64,000 bases of DNA from Candidatus Zixiibacteriota bacterium (GTDB lineage: Bacteria > Zixibacteria > MSB-5A5 > GN15 > FEB-12): NCBI GenBank assembly GCA_017999435.1, contig JAGNLV010000001.1, positions 679,550 to 743,549 of the forward strand. The letters run 5' to 3'. A program made the translations under genes and the position numbers. Positions 45,165 through 53,280 of the stretch are shown here, piece after piece (within the stretch, counting starts at the first letter, position 1; every line of letters begins with the position of its first letter). The notes beneath the pieces were generated by a model that searched no databases, was not told where the DNA came from, and saw nothing but the letters and a program-made list of their open reading frames with translations.

Positions 45165-46152
45165 AGAGCGCGTCCCGGCCCGGCATGAGGCCGACCACGA
45201 GGATTTCCAGGGCCAGGCGCGGGGGCAAACCGCCGCCCCGCAATTGCGCCTCGGCCTCGGCCAGATCGATCAGAATCTGCTCCAGCCGGGCGCTGTCGAA
45301 CCGATTCGCCTGCGGCCGCAGGCGGGACTCCAGCCACGCCATGTTCCCCGGCACCGGTTTCCGGTGGCGTACGAGATAGAGGCGCAGGAAGTGGGTGCTC
45401 AGAAGCGTGCAGATCGTCACCGGCGAATTCCCCTCCGCGATCAACTGCTCCAGACTGCGGAGCACCCGGTGTGGCTGTTCGGTGACAATCTGGTCGGCCA
45501 GGGTGAAGATGTTGATCGTCTCGTAGCCGGCCGCCACCGCGGTCACATCATCGACTGTGACCGTCCCCCCCTTCCCCCGGTAGTTGGCCAGTTTGTCGGT
45601 TTCGGCGGCGACGGCGCCGAGATTTCCCGCCACCAGGTCGACCAGGACGCGGAGCGCCTCGGGCTCGATCTGCAGACCGGCTTTCTGCAGGCGCGTCTGG
45701 ATCTGCGCCCGAACCTCCTTGGCCGTCAGCCGGGGAAACTCCACCATGACGATCCCGGCCGCCTGGACCGCCTTGAAAAACTTCGAGGTCTTCTTGGGAG
45801 TGCGCGGCGAGGGGGAGCTGAAGACGACGACGCGGGTCGAGTCGGGCGGGCGGAGCATCCCGAGGATCCGCTCGACGTCGGCCGGCTGGTAGCTCTGGAA
45901 GTCGCTGATGCTGAAGACCTGGCGCTCGCCGAGCATGGGGAGGTTGGCCAGTTCGGCCATCACCTCCCGGGCCGGGTTCTTGCGCCCGCTGAGCTTGCGG
46001 TAGTTGGTCTGGAGCTGGCGGTCGGGGAGAAACTGGCGGGCGAGGTACTTGGTCGCCTCGATGATCCGGTAGTCCTCGGGCCCGTAGAAGTAGTACGCCG
46101 GTTTGAAGACGCCGGCGTTGATGTCCCGGAGAAGTTCGCTCGGACTGGGCAT
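45157..46152 (-). CDS. holA: DNA polymerase III subunit delta
   Basis: 331 aa from ATG 46152. The delta subunit opens the beta clamp within the clamp loader. It shows 'AYYFYGPEDYRIIEA' at the start, the AAA+-like 'STRVVVFSSPSP' and the C-terminal helical domain ('IFTLADQIVTEQPHRVLRSLEQLIAEGNSPVTI') typical of HolA. It leads the operon with the sigma factor. Confidence 0.9.
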   Translation of the reverse strand: MPSPSELLRDINAGVFKPAYYFYGPEDYRIIEATKYLARQFLPDRQLQTNYRKLSGRKNPAREVMAELANLPMLGERQVFSISDFQSYQPADVERILGMLRPPDSTRVVVFSSPSPRTPKKTSKFFKAVQAAGIVMVEFPRLTAKEVRAQIQTRLQKAGLQIEPEALRVLVDLVAGNLGAVAAETDKLANYRGKGGTVTVDDVTAVAAGYETINIFTLADQIVTEQPHRVLRSLEQLIAEGNSPVTICTLLSTHFLRLYLVRHRKPVPGNMAWLESRLRPQANRFDSARLEQILIDLAEAEAQLRGGGLPPRLALEILVVGLMPGRDALYG

Positions 46153-46186
46153 GGCGATCCCAACATAGATCACCGCCCCGTGAGCG

Positions 46187-46567
46187 TCAATCAAAAAGCT
46201 CTTCAAGCTCCGGGTTGGAGCGCAGGGGGGCCCAGGCGAGCGAGAAGCGGTACTTGTCCCGGTATCCCAGGGCCTTGGCGATCAGGGGCGCGAACTCCGG
46301 GGGGAGGCAATCCCGGCGGTTGACCGCGTTGATGACCTTGAGGTTATTCCCGTAAATCTGATAGGTGTGCCGCGTGAAATACTTCTGGTTGCTGTCGATG
46401 AACTCCAGCAGCGCCAGCAGCGCGGCCAGGTCGCCGTGGTTGGCGTCCACCGCATCGAACGGCGCTTTGAACTTGATCCCGAGCTCCGGGATCTTGAACG
46501 ACACTACCACCGACTGGTCCAGCTGGCGGTCCTCCGGCAGATGAATCGACCCGAAGTAGCAGTCCAT
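46187..46567 (-). CDS. Small conserved-looking protein, possibly RNase H-like fold
   Basis: 126 aa from ATG 46567 ('MDCYFGSIHLPED'). Not recognised. The order of a short strand pair, 'DANHGDLAALLALLEFI', 'TYQIYGNNLKVINAVN' recalls RNase H-fold proteins (helix after an acidic residue, then strand and 'D/N' helix), but the catalytic acids are not all present. It is 34 bases upstream of holA on the same strand, so it may be the first gene of that operon. Confidence 0.55.
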   Translation of the reverse strand: MDCYFGSIHLPEDRQLDQSVVVSFKIPELGIKFKAPFDAVDANHGDLAALLALLEFIDSNQKYFTRHTYQIYGNNLKVINAVNRRDCLPPEFAPLIAKALGYRDKYRFSLAWAPLRSNPELEELFD

Positions 46568-46816
46568 GAGGGCGGAGAGTGCAAGGGGCGTGCCCGGCCG
46601 GAGCGGGCGGCTAAACCCCGGTCGGCGGTGCAGTTGAGCGCGGGCGGCGGGGCCGGGAGTGTGCAACCGGACCGCGCGGGGTTGCAGGGGAGCGGCCGCG
46701 CCCGTCTTCGGCGGCGGTGGTGTTTTTGTGCACAGCGGCGGTTCGGAGCGGGCCGGGGCAATCGCTTACCCGCCACCGGCTTCGTCGCAGATTGACTGTT
46801 GCGCCGGGACTTGTGA

Positions 46817-47467
46817 ATGCCGTTATTAGCGCCCATGACCAAGAATACCAAGCGGGCCAAGGCCAACCGCTACGTCGCCATCCTCAACGAAGACGACACC
46901 TTCGTCAATCTCGCCGGGCGCTACGAGTACCTCGAACTCCCCTACTACGTCTCGCAGGACTACGAACACAGCCGGCTCCCCATCCGGCCGACGTGCAAGG
47001 AGATGCTCGACGCTTACATTGTGCCGCTCTTCCTGGAACGGGCCAAGCTGGCCGGCCTCGACGTGCCGGAGTACTACGTGACCAACGGCTACTTCGAAGC
47101 GCCCGCCATCGTCGACTCCATCAACCCGTTCATGTCGCGGAGCCGGACGGTGCTGAAGATGTCGCAGCAGAAGTCGGTGTCGAAATCGATTACGCGCAAT
47201 TTCACCTACGCCGCCTGCGTGCAGGAGATCCCGCCCGAGGCCCAGATCGAGCACTTCCGCGCCGTCCTCGGCTGGAGCGTCGCCGCCCGCTACCGCGACT
47301 CGGCGGAGAAGATCTGGCGGGTGTTCCAGATCCCGCTCGCCCGGGTCCGGGTGCTGCGCACCTACGACGACCGCATCCTGCTGAGCAAGATCAGCCCGCT
47401 GCTGTACAGGGACCTGAAGCAACGCGAACTGGAGTACCTGGAGAAGAAGATTCGATGGGAAGAATAG
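46817..47467 (+). CDS. RLAN-domain protein (RimK-like ATP-grasp N-terminal domain), separate polypeptide
   Basis: 216 aa (ATG 46817; ATG 46835 is possible; neither has a strong ribosome-binding site). It matches the RLAN pattern: 'RYVAILNEDD', 'YLELPYYVSQDYEHSRLPIRPT', 'SRSRTVLKMSQQKSVSKSITRNF' and the Arg-rich end. In most genomes this domain is fused to the N-terminus of a RimK-like ATP-grasp ligase. Here it ends with a TAG that overlaps the ligase gene by 13 bases in another frame. Likely it helps the ligase bind a substrate. Confidence 0.8.
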   Translation: MPLLAPMTKNTKRAKANRYVAILNEDDTFVNLAGRYEYLELPYYVSQDYEHSRLPIRPTCKEMLDAYIVPLFLERAKLAGLDVPEYYVTNGYFEAPAIVDSINPFMSRSRTVLKMSQQKSVSKSITRNFTYAACVQEIPPEAQIEHFRAVLGWSVAARYRDSAEKIWRVFQIPLARVRVLRTYDDRILLSKISPLLYRDLKQRELEYLEKKIRWEE

Positions 47468-48345
47468 GCGTCTACATCGAGCGCTACACCATCACCCGGT
47501 CCGATGAGATGGAGGCGCTCATGCGCTTCGCCATGGTGGCGCGCAAGATCGGGCACGAGGTGGACTACCTCTTTCGTCCGGACGTGGCCAAGATTCCCCA
47601 GTACGATGCGATCTTCATCCGCGCCCTGACCGATCCGCTCAACACCTCGTACGTCGCCGCCCGCATGGCCGAAATGCACGGCAAGCGGGTGATCGACGAT
47701 CCGCGCTCGATCTACATCTGCTGCGACAAGGTCAACATGTACGCCCACCTCCAGCGCGAGGGGGTCCCCATGCCCGACACGCTCTTCCTGGAGGAGAAGG
47801 ATCTCACGCGGGCGCGCGCGGCCCAGGTGTTCGAACAGCTCGGCAGTCCGGTGGTTCTCAAAGCGCCCAACAGCAGCTTCTCGATGTACGTGGAGAAAGC
47901 GGAGACGCCCGAGGCCTTTGTCCGTGTCGGCAACCGGTTCCTCCGCCGCTCTGACCGGCTCGTGGCCCAGCGCTTCATCAAGTCCGATTTCGACTGGCGG
48001 GTCGGCATCGTCGCCGGCGAAGTGCTCTACGTGTGCCAGTACACGATCCCGCGCAAGCGCTGGAAGATTCTGACCTACGCCGAGAACAACCGCGCCATTT
48101 CCGGCCCTGTCAAGGGAGTGCCGATCGAGAAGGCCGATCCGCAGCTCCTGGAGGTCGCCCTGGCCGCGGCCCGCGCCATCGGCGACGGCCTCTACGGGAT
48201 CGACCTCAAGCAGGTGGATGACGGCTACGCGGTCATCGAAGTCAACGACAACCCGACCATCAACGCCGGCGAAGAGGACCAGGCCGCGGGGGACCTGTAC
48301 GAGAAGGTGATCCGGTTCCTCGTCGAGGGCAAGACGACGCCATGA
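47455..48345 (+). CDS. RimK-like ATP-grasp ligase
   Basis: 296 aa from ATG 47455, with GGAG about 10 bases upstream inside the RLAN gene. ATP-grasp features: Lys136 in 'PVVLKAPNSSFSMYVEK', 'LVAQRFIKSDFDWRVGIVAG' and the metal-binding 'IEVNDNPTINAGEED' (Glu262, Asn264). These enzymes join carboxylates to amines through acyl-phosphates; RimK itself adds glutamates to ribosomal protein S6. The neighbours point to a peptide or amino-acid conjugate product. The stop overlaps the next start as ATGA. Confidence 0.88.
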   Translation: MGRIGVYIERYTITRSDEMEALMRFAMVARKIGHEVDYLFRPDVAKIPQYDAIFIRALTDPLNTSYVAARMAEMHGKRVIDDPRSIYICCDKVNMYAHLQREGVPMPDTLFLEEKDLTRARAAQVFEQLGSPVVLKAPNSSFSMYVEKAETPEAFVRVGNRFLRRSDRLVAQRFIKSDFDWRVGIVAGEVLYVCQYTIPRKRWKILTYAENNRAISGPVKGVPIEKADPQLLEVALAAARAIGDGLYGIDLKQVDDGYAVIEVNDNPTINAGEEDQAAGDLYEKVIRFLVEGKTTP

Positions 48346-49457
48346 GCGACTCCGCCGCCCGTCTCCGCCTCGGCGCCCACCGCGATCTCGCCGGCCTGGT
48401 GGCGCTCGAAGAACGCGCCTTCGCCATCGACCGCTTCCACGAAGAGCAGATCGAGTATTTGCTGGAGGAAGCCAACGCGACCACGTTCGTGGTCGACCTT
48501 GGCGGGCGGATTGTGGGGGCCGCGTACATGCTCTGGCGCAAGGGAGCCCCGGTCGGGCGCCTCTATAACATCGCCGTCGACCCCGACATGCGCGGCCGGG
48601 GGCTGGGCCAGCGGCTGCTGGACGCCTGCCGCCAGGAGGCGGAGTGGCGCAACTGCACGACTCTGTCGCTCGAGGTGCGCGTCGACAACGCCGGGGCCAT
48701 CGCCCTCTACCGGCGCAACCACTTCGAGGCCGTCGGCCGCCTCCCGAAGTACTACGAGGACGGTGCTGACGGCGTGCGGATGACCCGCCCGTTGACGGCG
48801 GGGCGCCCGGAGAGACTCCGCCTGAAAGTCCCCTACTACGCCCAGACCCTCACCTTCACCTGCGGCCCGGCGGCTCTCATCATGGCCATGAAGTACCACC
48901 GGCCGGACCTCGAGGATGACCGGCTGCTCGAAGTGACCCTGTGGCGGGAGGCGACGATGATTTTCATGACCTCCGGCATGGGCGGGACCGGACCGTTCGG
49001 CATGGCCCATGCCGTCGTCGACCGCGGATTCTCGGCCCGCGTGCTCCTTTCGAAGAACCAGACCCCGTTCTTCTCTTCGGTGCGGACGGCCGACAAGCGG
49101 CGCGTCATCAAGCTCGTCCACGAGGATCTCCGCGAGCGGGCCTATCACCGGGGGATCCCGGTGTCCTACTATGATTTCTCCTTCGACGACATCGCGGTCG
49201 AAATGCTGCGCGGCAAAATCCCCATCGTGCTCATCAGCACTTACCAGCTCCACGGCGACCGGGCTCCCCACTGGGTGGTGGTCACCGGATTCGACCGGGA
49301 GTTCGTCTACGTCCACGATCCCTACGAGGCGGAGTACGGCGGCGACCCGCACCGGGCGCGCAACCTCAAGATTGATCTGCCCCTGTTCTCCCGAATGCGG
49401 CGGTACGGCCGCGACCTCTACAAGAGCGTCCTATTCGTGGGGCCGGGCGAGGCCTAG
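48342..49457 (+). CDS. GNAT acetyltransferase fused to C39-like papain-fold peptidase
   Basis: 371 aa with two domains. Residues 1-~150 are GNAT, with the acetyl-CoA loop 'VDPDMRGRGLGQRLL' (80-94). Residues ~160-371 are a papain-like peptidase of the C39 type: Cys174 in 'TFTCGPAALIMAM', His310 in 'APHWVVVTGFD' and Asp326 in 'VHDPY'. This fusion is known beside RLAN/RimK-like ligases, where it was proposed to trim and acetylate a ligase-made peptide. It is translationally coupled to the ligase and closes the operon. Confidence 0.88.
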   Translation: MSDSAARLRLGAHRDLAGLVALEERAFAIDRFHEEQIEYLLEEANATTFVVDLGGRIVGAAYMLWRKGAPVGRLYNIAVDPDMRGRGLGQRLLDACRQEAEWRNCTTLSLEVRVDNAGAIALYRRNHFEAVGRLPKYYEDGADGVRMTRPLTAGRPERLRLKVPYYAQTLTFTCGPAALIMAMKYHRPDLEDDRLLEVTLWREATMIFMTSGMGGTGPFGMAHAVVDRGFSARVLLSKNQTPFFSSVRTADKRRVIKLVHEDLRERAYHRGIPVSYYDFSFDDIAVEMLRGKIPIVLISTYQLHGDRAPHWVVVTGFDREFVYVHDPYEAEYGGDPHRARNLKIDLPLFSRMRRYGRDLYKSVLFVGPGEA

Positions 49458-49497
49458 GCGCCGACCGCGCGCCCCGCGCCGGCCCGCCGGGCCGGGC

Positions 49498-49530
49498 AAA
49501 AAAGAAACCGGGCCCCGCGCGGAGCCCGGT
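49498..49530 (-). terminator. Intrinsic terminator of the M14 peptidase gene
   Basis: ACCGGGC/GCCCGGT stem with a 10-base loop, then TTTCTTTTTTG on the minus strand, 28 bases after the stop of the carboxypeptidase. Strong on this strand only. Confidence 0.9.
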
Positions 49531-49557
49531 CCTCCAAGTCATCAGTACGGTCGCGCC

Positions 49558-52005
49558 CTAAGGACAGGCCGCAGGCGGCTCGCCGCCCCGGAAGAGGTAG
49601 CCGACGAGCATGGTGAGGTCGGACACGGCCGGCCCGCCGTCGCCGTTGACGTCGGCGTGCGCGGGACATCCCGGCCCGGCGCCGCCGCGGAACAGAAACG
49701 CCACGAGCATGGTGAGGTCGCCGACCTTGATCGCGCCGTCGCCGTCGCTGTCGCCGCGGAGCGCGCAGCAGCAGGCGTCGCCGACCCCGTCGAGATCGGC
49801 GTCCGCCTGGTCGGCGTTCGCAATGAGCGGGCAGTTGTCGACGTCGCCGCAGTGGCCATCCGCGTCCCCGTCGTTCTGGGCGTCGTTCGGACACAGGTCG
49901 CAGACATCCCCGACCCCGTCGGCGTCCCCGTCCGCCTGATCCGGGTTGGCCGCGGCCGGGCAGTTGTCGGTGGGGCAGTCGTTATCGGGGTAGCCCGGGT
50001 CGCCGAAACCGTCGAGGTCGGAGTCGACACACTGGTACTCGCCGTCGGTGACGACGGTGGGGACAGCCGCCGAGAAGGGACCCCACTGGCCCTGGGCGTC
50101 CTGCGCGCGCACCCGGTAGTAGTAGGTGCCGGTCGGCTTGTCGGTGAACGCGAACGAGGTGTCGGTGAGCGCCGACGAGATCACCGTTTCGCTCGCGTAC
50201 CCTTCGACCGGCGTGATGTCGTCCACGTAGATTCCCTCGCCCAACTGGGACCCGTCGGTCTCGTACGACACCCGCAGGTAGACACTCTGCCCGGCGTACA
50301 CGGCGAGACCGAACGACGCCAGCGTCCAGCCCCCCGAGGACCCGGTGATCCCGTTGCCGCGGTTGTAGCCGTGGGGGTCGTCGTTGGTCGTGATGGTGCC
50401 GGCGATCGGCGTGAACGCCACCCCGTCGGTTGACACCTCGACGTAGGCGTAGTCCCAGCCGCTCTCGATGTCATACCAGACGCGCAGGGTGAGCACGTCG
50501 CTGGCGCGCACGGCGATCGTTTCGACCGACTGGATCCGGCGGGCGGCATTGTTGGCGGCCCCGGAGAAAAAGCTCGTGGGCGCGGAGCTGTAGCGGGCGC
50601 CGGAAATGGAGAACCCGTTCGAGGAGAAGTTGTCCCAGGCGTTGGCCTGATCGGTCGTGCGCCCGAAACCCTGCAGTTCCACCAGCTCCCAGAGCACGGC
50701 CGGGTTGAGTGTGTCGGCGAGGCTCCACTGCACGCTGTAGCCCGAGGCATCGACGGTGTCGTCGACCGAGACCGCCGGCTGCCCGGGCGGCATCACCTGG
50801 TACGGGTTGCCCGCGACCCGCGCGAGGAAGAGCGCCGGTCCCCGGTTCTCCAGGGTGAGCTGGTCGATCCGGCTCGGGTCGGGCCAGAATCCATCGGAGT
50901 ACCCCCCGATCTCGATCGAGAAAGCGTAGTTCTTGTTCTTGAGCAGCTGCTCCCCGTACCCCCAGTCGTCGGAACTGCCGTTGACGACATAGAGCCCCCA
51001 CGACGGCGTCGGCTCGTAGCCGTTGTAGGCCGCCAGGGAATCTCCCAGGATCCTGAACAGCGGTTCCTCCGGCGTGTAGATCTGGTCGTAGCCCCACGGC
51101 CAGAGCACGAGGTTCGAGTAGGAGTGGAAGTAGAGGGTGAACACGAACTCGTGGGCGCTGATGAAGTCCCGCATCACCTGGGTCTCGGGTTCGGAAAACG
51201 GGCCGGTTCCGCGGTAGGTGGCGTCGGAGGGAACGGGCGAGGACCCATCGTCGTCATACCCCCACTCGTAGCCGTAGTTGCGATTGAGGTCGATGCCGTA
51301 GGAGCCGTCGCCGTTGTTGCGGCGGTTCTTGCGCCACATCCCGCCGCCGTCCGGCTCGATCACCTGGTTGTAGTAGTAGCCGTCGGGGTTCACCACCGGC
51401 ACGAACCAGAGCTCCCGGCTGTTCACGAGGTCGGTCACCGCGGGGTCCGTGCCGTAGTTGTCGGTCAGGTAATCCATGAACCGAAGGACCGTCTCGGGGG
51501 TGATCACCTCGCGGGCGTGAATGGCCGCGGTATAGAGCACCTCCGGCTCGTCGGGTTCGTCGAGCTCCGGGTTGTCGGAAATCTTCATGGCGTACATCGG
51601 GCGTCCCTCGAGCGTGTATCCGATCACGGTTTTCGGGAAGACGATCGCGTCGTGGAAGAAGGCGATTTCATCCATGTACGCCTGGATTTCCGCGAGCGTC
51701 TTGTACCCTCCCATGTCGCGCGCGTGGTCGAGACGCGAGCGGTAGAAGGCGGCGACGTCGCCGTGGACTATTTCCGTGCGCAGCCCCAAACCCTCGAGTT
51801 CGCGGAGCTCGTCGGCCGTCGCGATGATCTCGATAAAGTCCTTTCCCTGCCAGACCACGTCGAGCCCCAGGGGGTGAAGCCCGGCGGCGTCCTCCTTGCC
51901 GTCGAGATAGACGCGCACCTGCATATCGGCGGCGGATACGGCGGCGGCGAGCACGAGCAGAAGCAGCAACGCGGGGACGGCCGTCCCCATGCGGTGAGAA
52001 GCCAT
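49558..52005 (-). CDS. Secreted M14 zinc carboxypeptidase with dockerin-like C-terminus
   Basis: 815 aa from ATG 52005 (GGAGG 5 bases upstream). Signal peptide to ~Ala26; propeptide-like region; M14 catalytic domain ~100-410 with zinc ligands His163 and Glu166 in 'IHAREVITPE', His294 in 'YFHSYSN' and catalytic Glu365 in 'FSIEIGG'. A beta-sandwich accessory domain and a fibronectin III-like stretch follow. Then come calcium-binding thrombospondin type 3 repeats (~690-765) and a two-unit dockerin-like module. It should cut C-terminal residues from proteins outside the cell. Confidence 0.93.
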   Translation of the reverse strand: MASHRMGTAVPALLLLLVLAAAVSAADMQVRVYLDGKEDAAGLHPLGLDVVWQGKDFIEIIATADELRELEGLGLRTEIVHGDVAAFYRSRLDHARDMGGYKTLAEIQAYMDEIAFFHDAIVFPKTVIGYTLEGRPMYAMKISDNPELDEPDEPEVLYTAAIHAREVITPETVLRFMDYLTDNYGTDPAVTDLVNSRELWFVPVVNPDGYYYNQVIEPDGGGMWRKNRRNNGDGSYGIDLNRNYGYEWGYDDDGSSPVPSDATYRGTGPFSEPETQVMRDFISAHEFVFTLYFHSYSNLVLWPWGYDQIYTPEEPLFRILGDSLAAYNGYEPTPSWGLYVVNGSSDDWGYGEQLLKNKNYAFSIEIGGYSDGFWPDPSRIDQLTLENRGPALFLARVAGNPYQVMPPGQPAVSVDDTVDASGYSVQWSLADTLNPAVLWELVELQGFGRTTDQANAWDNFSSNGFSISGARYSSAPTSFFSGAANNAARRIQSVETIAVRASDVLTLRVWYDIESGWDYAYVEVSTDGVAFTPIAGTITTNDDPHGYNRGNGITGSSGGWTLASFGLAVYAGQSVYLRVSYETDGSQLGEGIYVDDITPVEGYASETVISSALTDTSFAFTDKPTGTYYYRVRAQDAQGQWGPFSAAVPTVVTDGEYQCVDSDLDGFGDPGYPDNDCPTDNCPAAANPDQADGDADGVGDVCDLCPNDAQNDGDADGHCGDVDNCPLIANADQADADLDGVGDACCCALRGDSDGDGAIKVGDLTMLVAFLFRGGAGPGCPAHADVNGDGGPAVSDLTMLVGYLFRGGEPPAACP

Positions 52006-52043
52006 GTTGTCCTCCGAACCAGGCGGAAACTTCGATTGCCCGT

Positions 52044-52072
52044 AATATACACCGGAAGGCCGATTTTACCAA
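52044..52072 (-). promoter_or_regulatory. Promoter of the M14 peptidase gene
   Basis: Minus strand TTGGTA (52067-52072) and TATATT (52044-52049), spacer 17 bp; start near 52037, leader about 32 bases. Confidence 0.7.
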
Positions 52073-52103
52073 TGAATAATCGGCTGCGGGAGCGGGGCGG
52101 CAA

Positions 52104-53276
52104 CTAGAGCATTTCGGGGAGATCCGGCGGTTCTTTCCCCGTGAGCTCCCGGTACACTTTCTCGGCGTAGCGGTCCGTCATCCCGGCCATGTAGTCGGTG
52201 ACGACAATTTCCGTTTCTTCGGTCTGGAGCATCTCCCGGAACCGCGCCGGCAAACGTTCGGGTTCGGCCATGAGGCGGTCGAAGATTCCCTCGAGAATGG
52301 TGCGCGCCCGTTTCGCCAGCGCCAGGAGGCGCGGTCTCTGGTACATGTCGGAGAAGAGGAACTGCTTGAGCGCGGTGACCGCCGGGCGCAGATCCGGGGA
52401 GTAGCCCGTCAGCTTCTCCGGCGCGCTGCGCACGTCGGCGAGACTCGCGATCCGGAAGCGCGCGATCTGCGCGGCGGTGTGGGCGATCACATCGGTGGCC
52501 GTGAGGTCGATCAGCCGCCGCACGAGCGCGTAGCGTTTCTGGTCCTCATGGAGCCGCTCGAACGCCCCGCGCCCGTCCAGCCCGAACACTTCCCAGACCG
52601 GCTGGCGGCACAGGTCGTCGAAGGCGAGCATCCCCGCCGACAGACCGTCGTCGATGTCGTGGGCGTTGTACGCCAGTTCATCGGCGACGTCCACGAGCGC
52701 CGCCTCGAGCGTCGGGTGCGCGTGGTCGTCGAACTCCGCCACCTTGTGGTCCCACACCGTCTCGTGTTTGACAATCCCCTCGCGTACTTCATAGGTGAGG
52801 TTGAGCCCCGGGTGCTCGGGATAGCGCTGCTCGAGCAGGTCGACGATCCGCAGGGTCTGGCGATTGTGGTTGAACCCGCCGAACCCGGCGAGCAGATCCT
52901 TCAGCACGTCCTCCCCGGAATGTCCGAAGGGGGTGTGGCCGAGATCGTGGGCCAGGGCGATGGCTTCGGCCAGATCCTCGTTGAGGCGGAGGCTGCGGGC
53001 GAGCGTCCGCGCGATCTGCGCCACCTCGATCGTGTGCGTAAGCCGGGTGCGGAAATGGTCCCGCTCGTGGGGGATGAACACCTGCGTCTTGTATTCGAGG
53101 CGGCGGAAGGCGGCGGCGTGGACAACCCGATCACGGTCGCGCTGGAAAACCGTCCGCAGGGGGTGGTCGCGCGAGGGAAAGCGCCGTCCCCGCGATTCGG
53201 CCGCGAGCGCCGCATACGGCGCCAGGGTTGCCCGCTCCCGCTGCTCGATCTCCTCCCGGGTCAGTATCGGTTCCAT
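52104..53276 (-). CDS. dgt: Deoxyguanosinetriphosphate triphosphohydrolase-like protein
   Basis: 390 aa HD-domain enzyme that splits dNTPs into nucleoside and triphosphate. Motifs are 'RDRDRVVHAAAFRRLEYKTQVF', 'THTIEVAQIAR' and the metal-binding 'ALAHDLGHTPFGHSGE', with 'VDVADELAYNAHDIDDGL' later. It starts 4 bases after the end of the frame of the amber-interrupted gene, so it may be co-transcribed with that surface-protein group. Confidence 0.93.
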   Translation of the reverse strand: MEPILTREEIEQRERATLAPYAALAAESRGRRFPSRDHPLRTVFQRDRDRVVHAAAFRRLEYKTQVFIPHERDHFRTRLTHTIEVAQIARTLARSLRLNEDLAEAIALAHDLGHTPFGHSGEDVLKDLLAGFGGFNHNRQTLRIVDLLEQRYPEHPGLNLTYEVREGIVKHETVWDHKVAEFDDHAHPTLEAALVDVADELAYNAHDIDDGLSAGMLAFDDLCRQPVWEVFGLDGRGAFERLHEDQKRYALVRRLIDLTATDVIAHTAAQIARFRIASLADVRSAPEKLTGYSPDLRPAVTALKQFLFSDMYQRPRLLALAKRARTILEGIFDRLMAEPERLPARFREMLQTEETEIVVTDYMAGMTDRYAEKVYRELTGKEPPDLPEML

Positions 53277-53280
53277 CCGT

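Noticed and set aside
47440-47467. Programmed -1 frameshift joining RLAN and ATP-grasp
   Set aside because: No slippery heptamer or downstream hairpin is visible, and the ligase has its own ATG and SD. A simple overlap is preferred, though an indel is not excluded.
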